Assembly (NCBI GenBank): GCA_900554945.1
Contig: USJN01000087.1
Coordinates: forward strand, 1-6,666
Direction: 5' to 3'
DNA: 6,666 nucleotides
Source: an uncultured Coriobacteriaceae bacterium
GTDB lineage: Bacteria; Actinomycetota; Coriobacteriia; Coriobacteriales; Eggerthellaceae
Shown one piece after another: positions 6,641 through 6,666 of this stretch. The notes beneath the pieces are model-generated. The model did not search any database. It was given only the letters and a program-made list of their open reading frames with translations, and was not told the origin of the DNA. Every line of letters starts with the position of its first letter. Within the stretch, counting starts at the first letter, position 1. A program made the translations under genes and the position numbers.

Positions 6641-6646
6641 ATTGTA
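6641..6646 (-). promoter_or_regulatory. Possible -10 box upstream of the anchor gene
   Basis: Minus-strand TACAAT matches the sigma-A-type -10 consensus at five of six positions and would start transcription near 6634, giving a leader of roughly 167 bases before the anchor ATG. A -35 hexamer at 17-bp spacing would fall mostly outside the window. TTGTCG at 6666-6661 is only 14 bp away, which is short. The assignment is therefore tentative. Confidence 0.35.
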
Positions 6647-6652
6647 ACAAAA

Positions 6653-6666
6653 TTGTCGCACGACAA
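6653..6666. promoter_or_regulatory. 14-bp palindrome, possible operator
   Basis: TTGTCG-CA-CGACAA is a dyad with 6-bp arms at the very end of the window. Read as TTGTC-N4-GACAA it has the half-site spacing of Crp/Fnr-family operators (Fnr consensus TTGAT-N4-ATCAA), though the inner bases differ. It lies next to TTGTTACAA (minus strand), which has similar arms. It may continue beyond the edge. Binding of any regulator is inference. Confidence 0.35.

Noticed and set aside
1..6666. CRISPR array, insertion sequence, tRNA or rRNA
   Set aside because: No regularly spaced direct repeats, transposase motifs, terminal inverted repeats with target duplications or tRNA-like cloverleaf were seen.

Overview
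The window is a compact, GC-rich (roughly 60%) bacterial segment in which every convincing gene lies on the minus strand. It encodes a respiratory molybdoenzyme of the DMSO reductase (DmsABC) type with its accessory proteins. The protein style, the Tat signal with a possible lipobox, the GC content and the purine-rich Shine-Dalgarno sequences suggest a strict anaerobe of the Actinomycetota class Coriobacteriia (Eggerthellaceae, e.g. Eggerthella, Gordonibacter, Slackia or Adlercreutzia relatives). These bacteria often carry many such reductases. The taxonomic placement is inference.

Layout in the direction of transcription (right to left): the right edge (6468-6666) is a non-coding leader and promoter region. 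It holds a 14-bp palindrome at the edge, a possible -10 box and three hairpins. Then come a DmsC-like eight-helix membrane anchor (6467-5697), a Tat-exported DmsA-like catalytic subunit with a GTG start (5672-3051), and a DmsB-like four-cluster ferredoxin subunit (3040-2462). A GC-rich hairpin followed by a T-run (2443-2405) looks like an intrinsic terminator or attenuator. It precedes a second pair: a TorD/DmsD-family chaperone (2318-1557) and a radical SAM protein (1548-262), separated by 8 bp. The left 261 bp hold no convincing gene but contain a set of inverted repeats.

The expected working model is this. The quinol-oxidising anchor passes electrons to the ferredoxin subunit and then to the molybdenum site of the catalytic subunit on the outer face of the membrane. 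The TorD-like protein binds the Tat signal and holds the apo-enzyme until cofactor is inserted. The substrate cannot be read from the sequence; an S- or N-oxide or an aromatic/catechol-type acceptor are all possible. The role of the radical SAM protein is unknown and is the most interesting open question in the window. No transposon, tRNA, rRNA or CRISPR array was seen.
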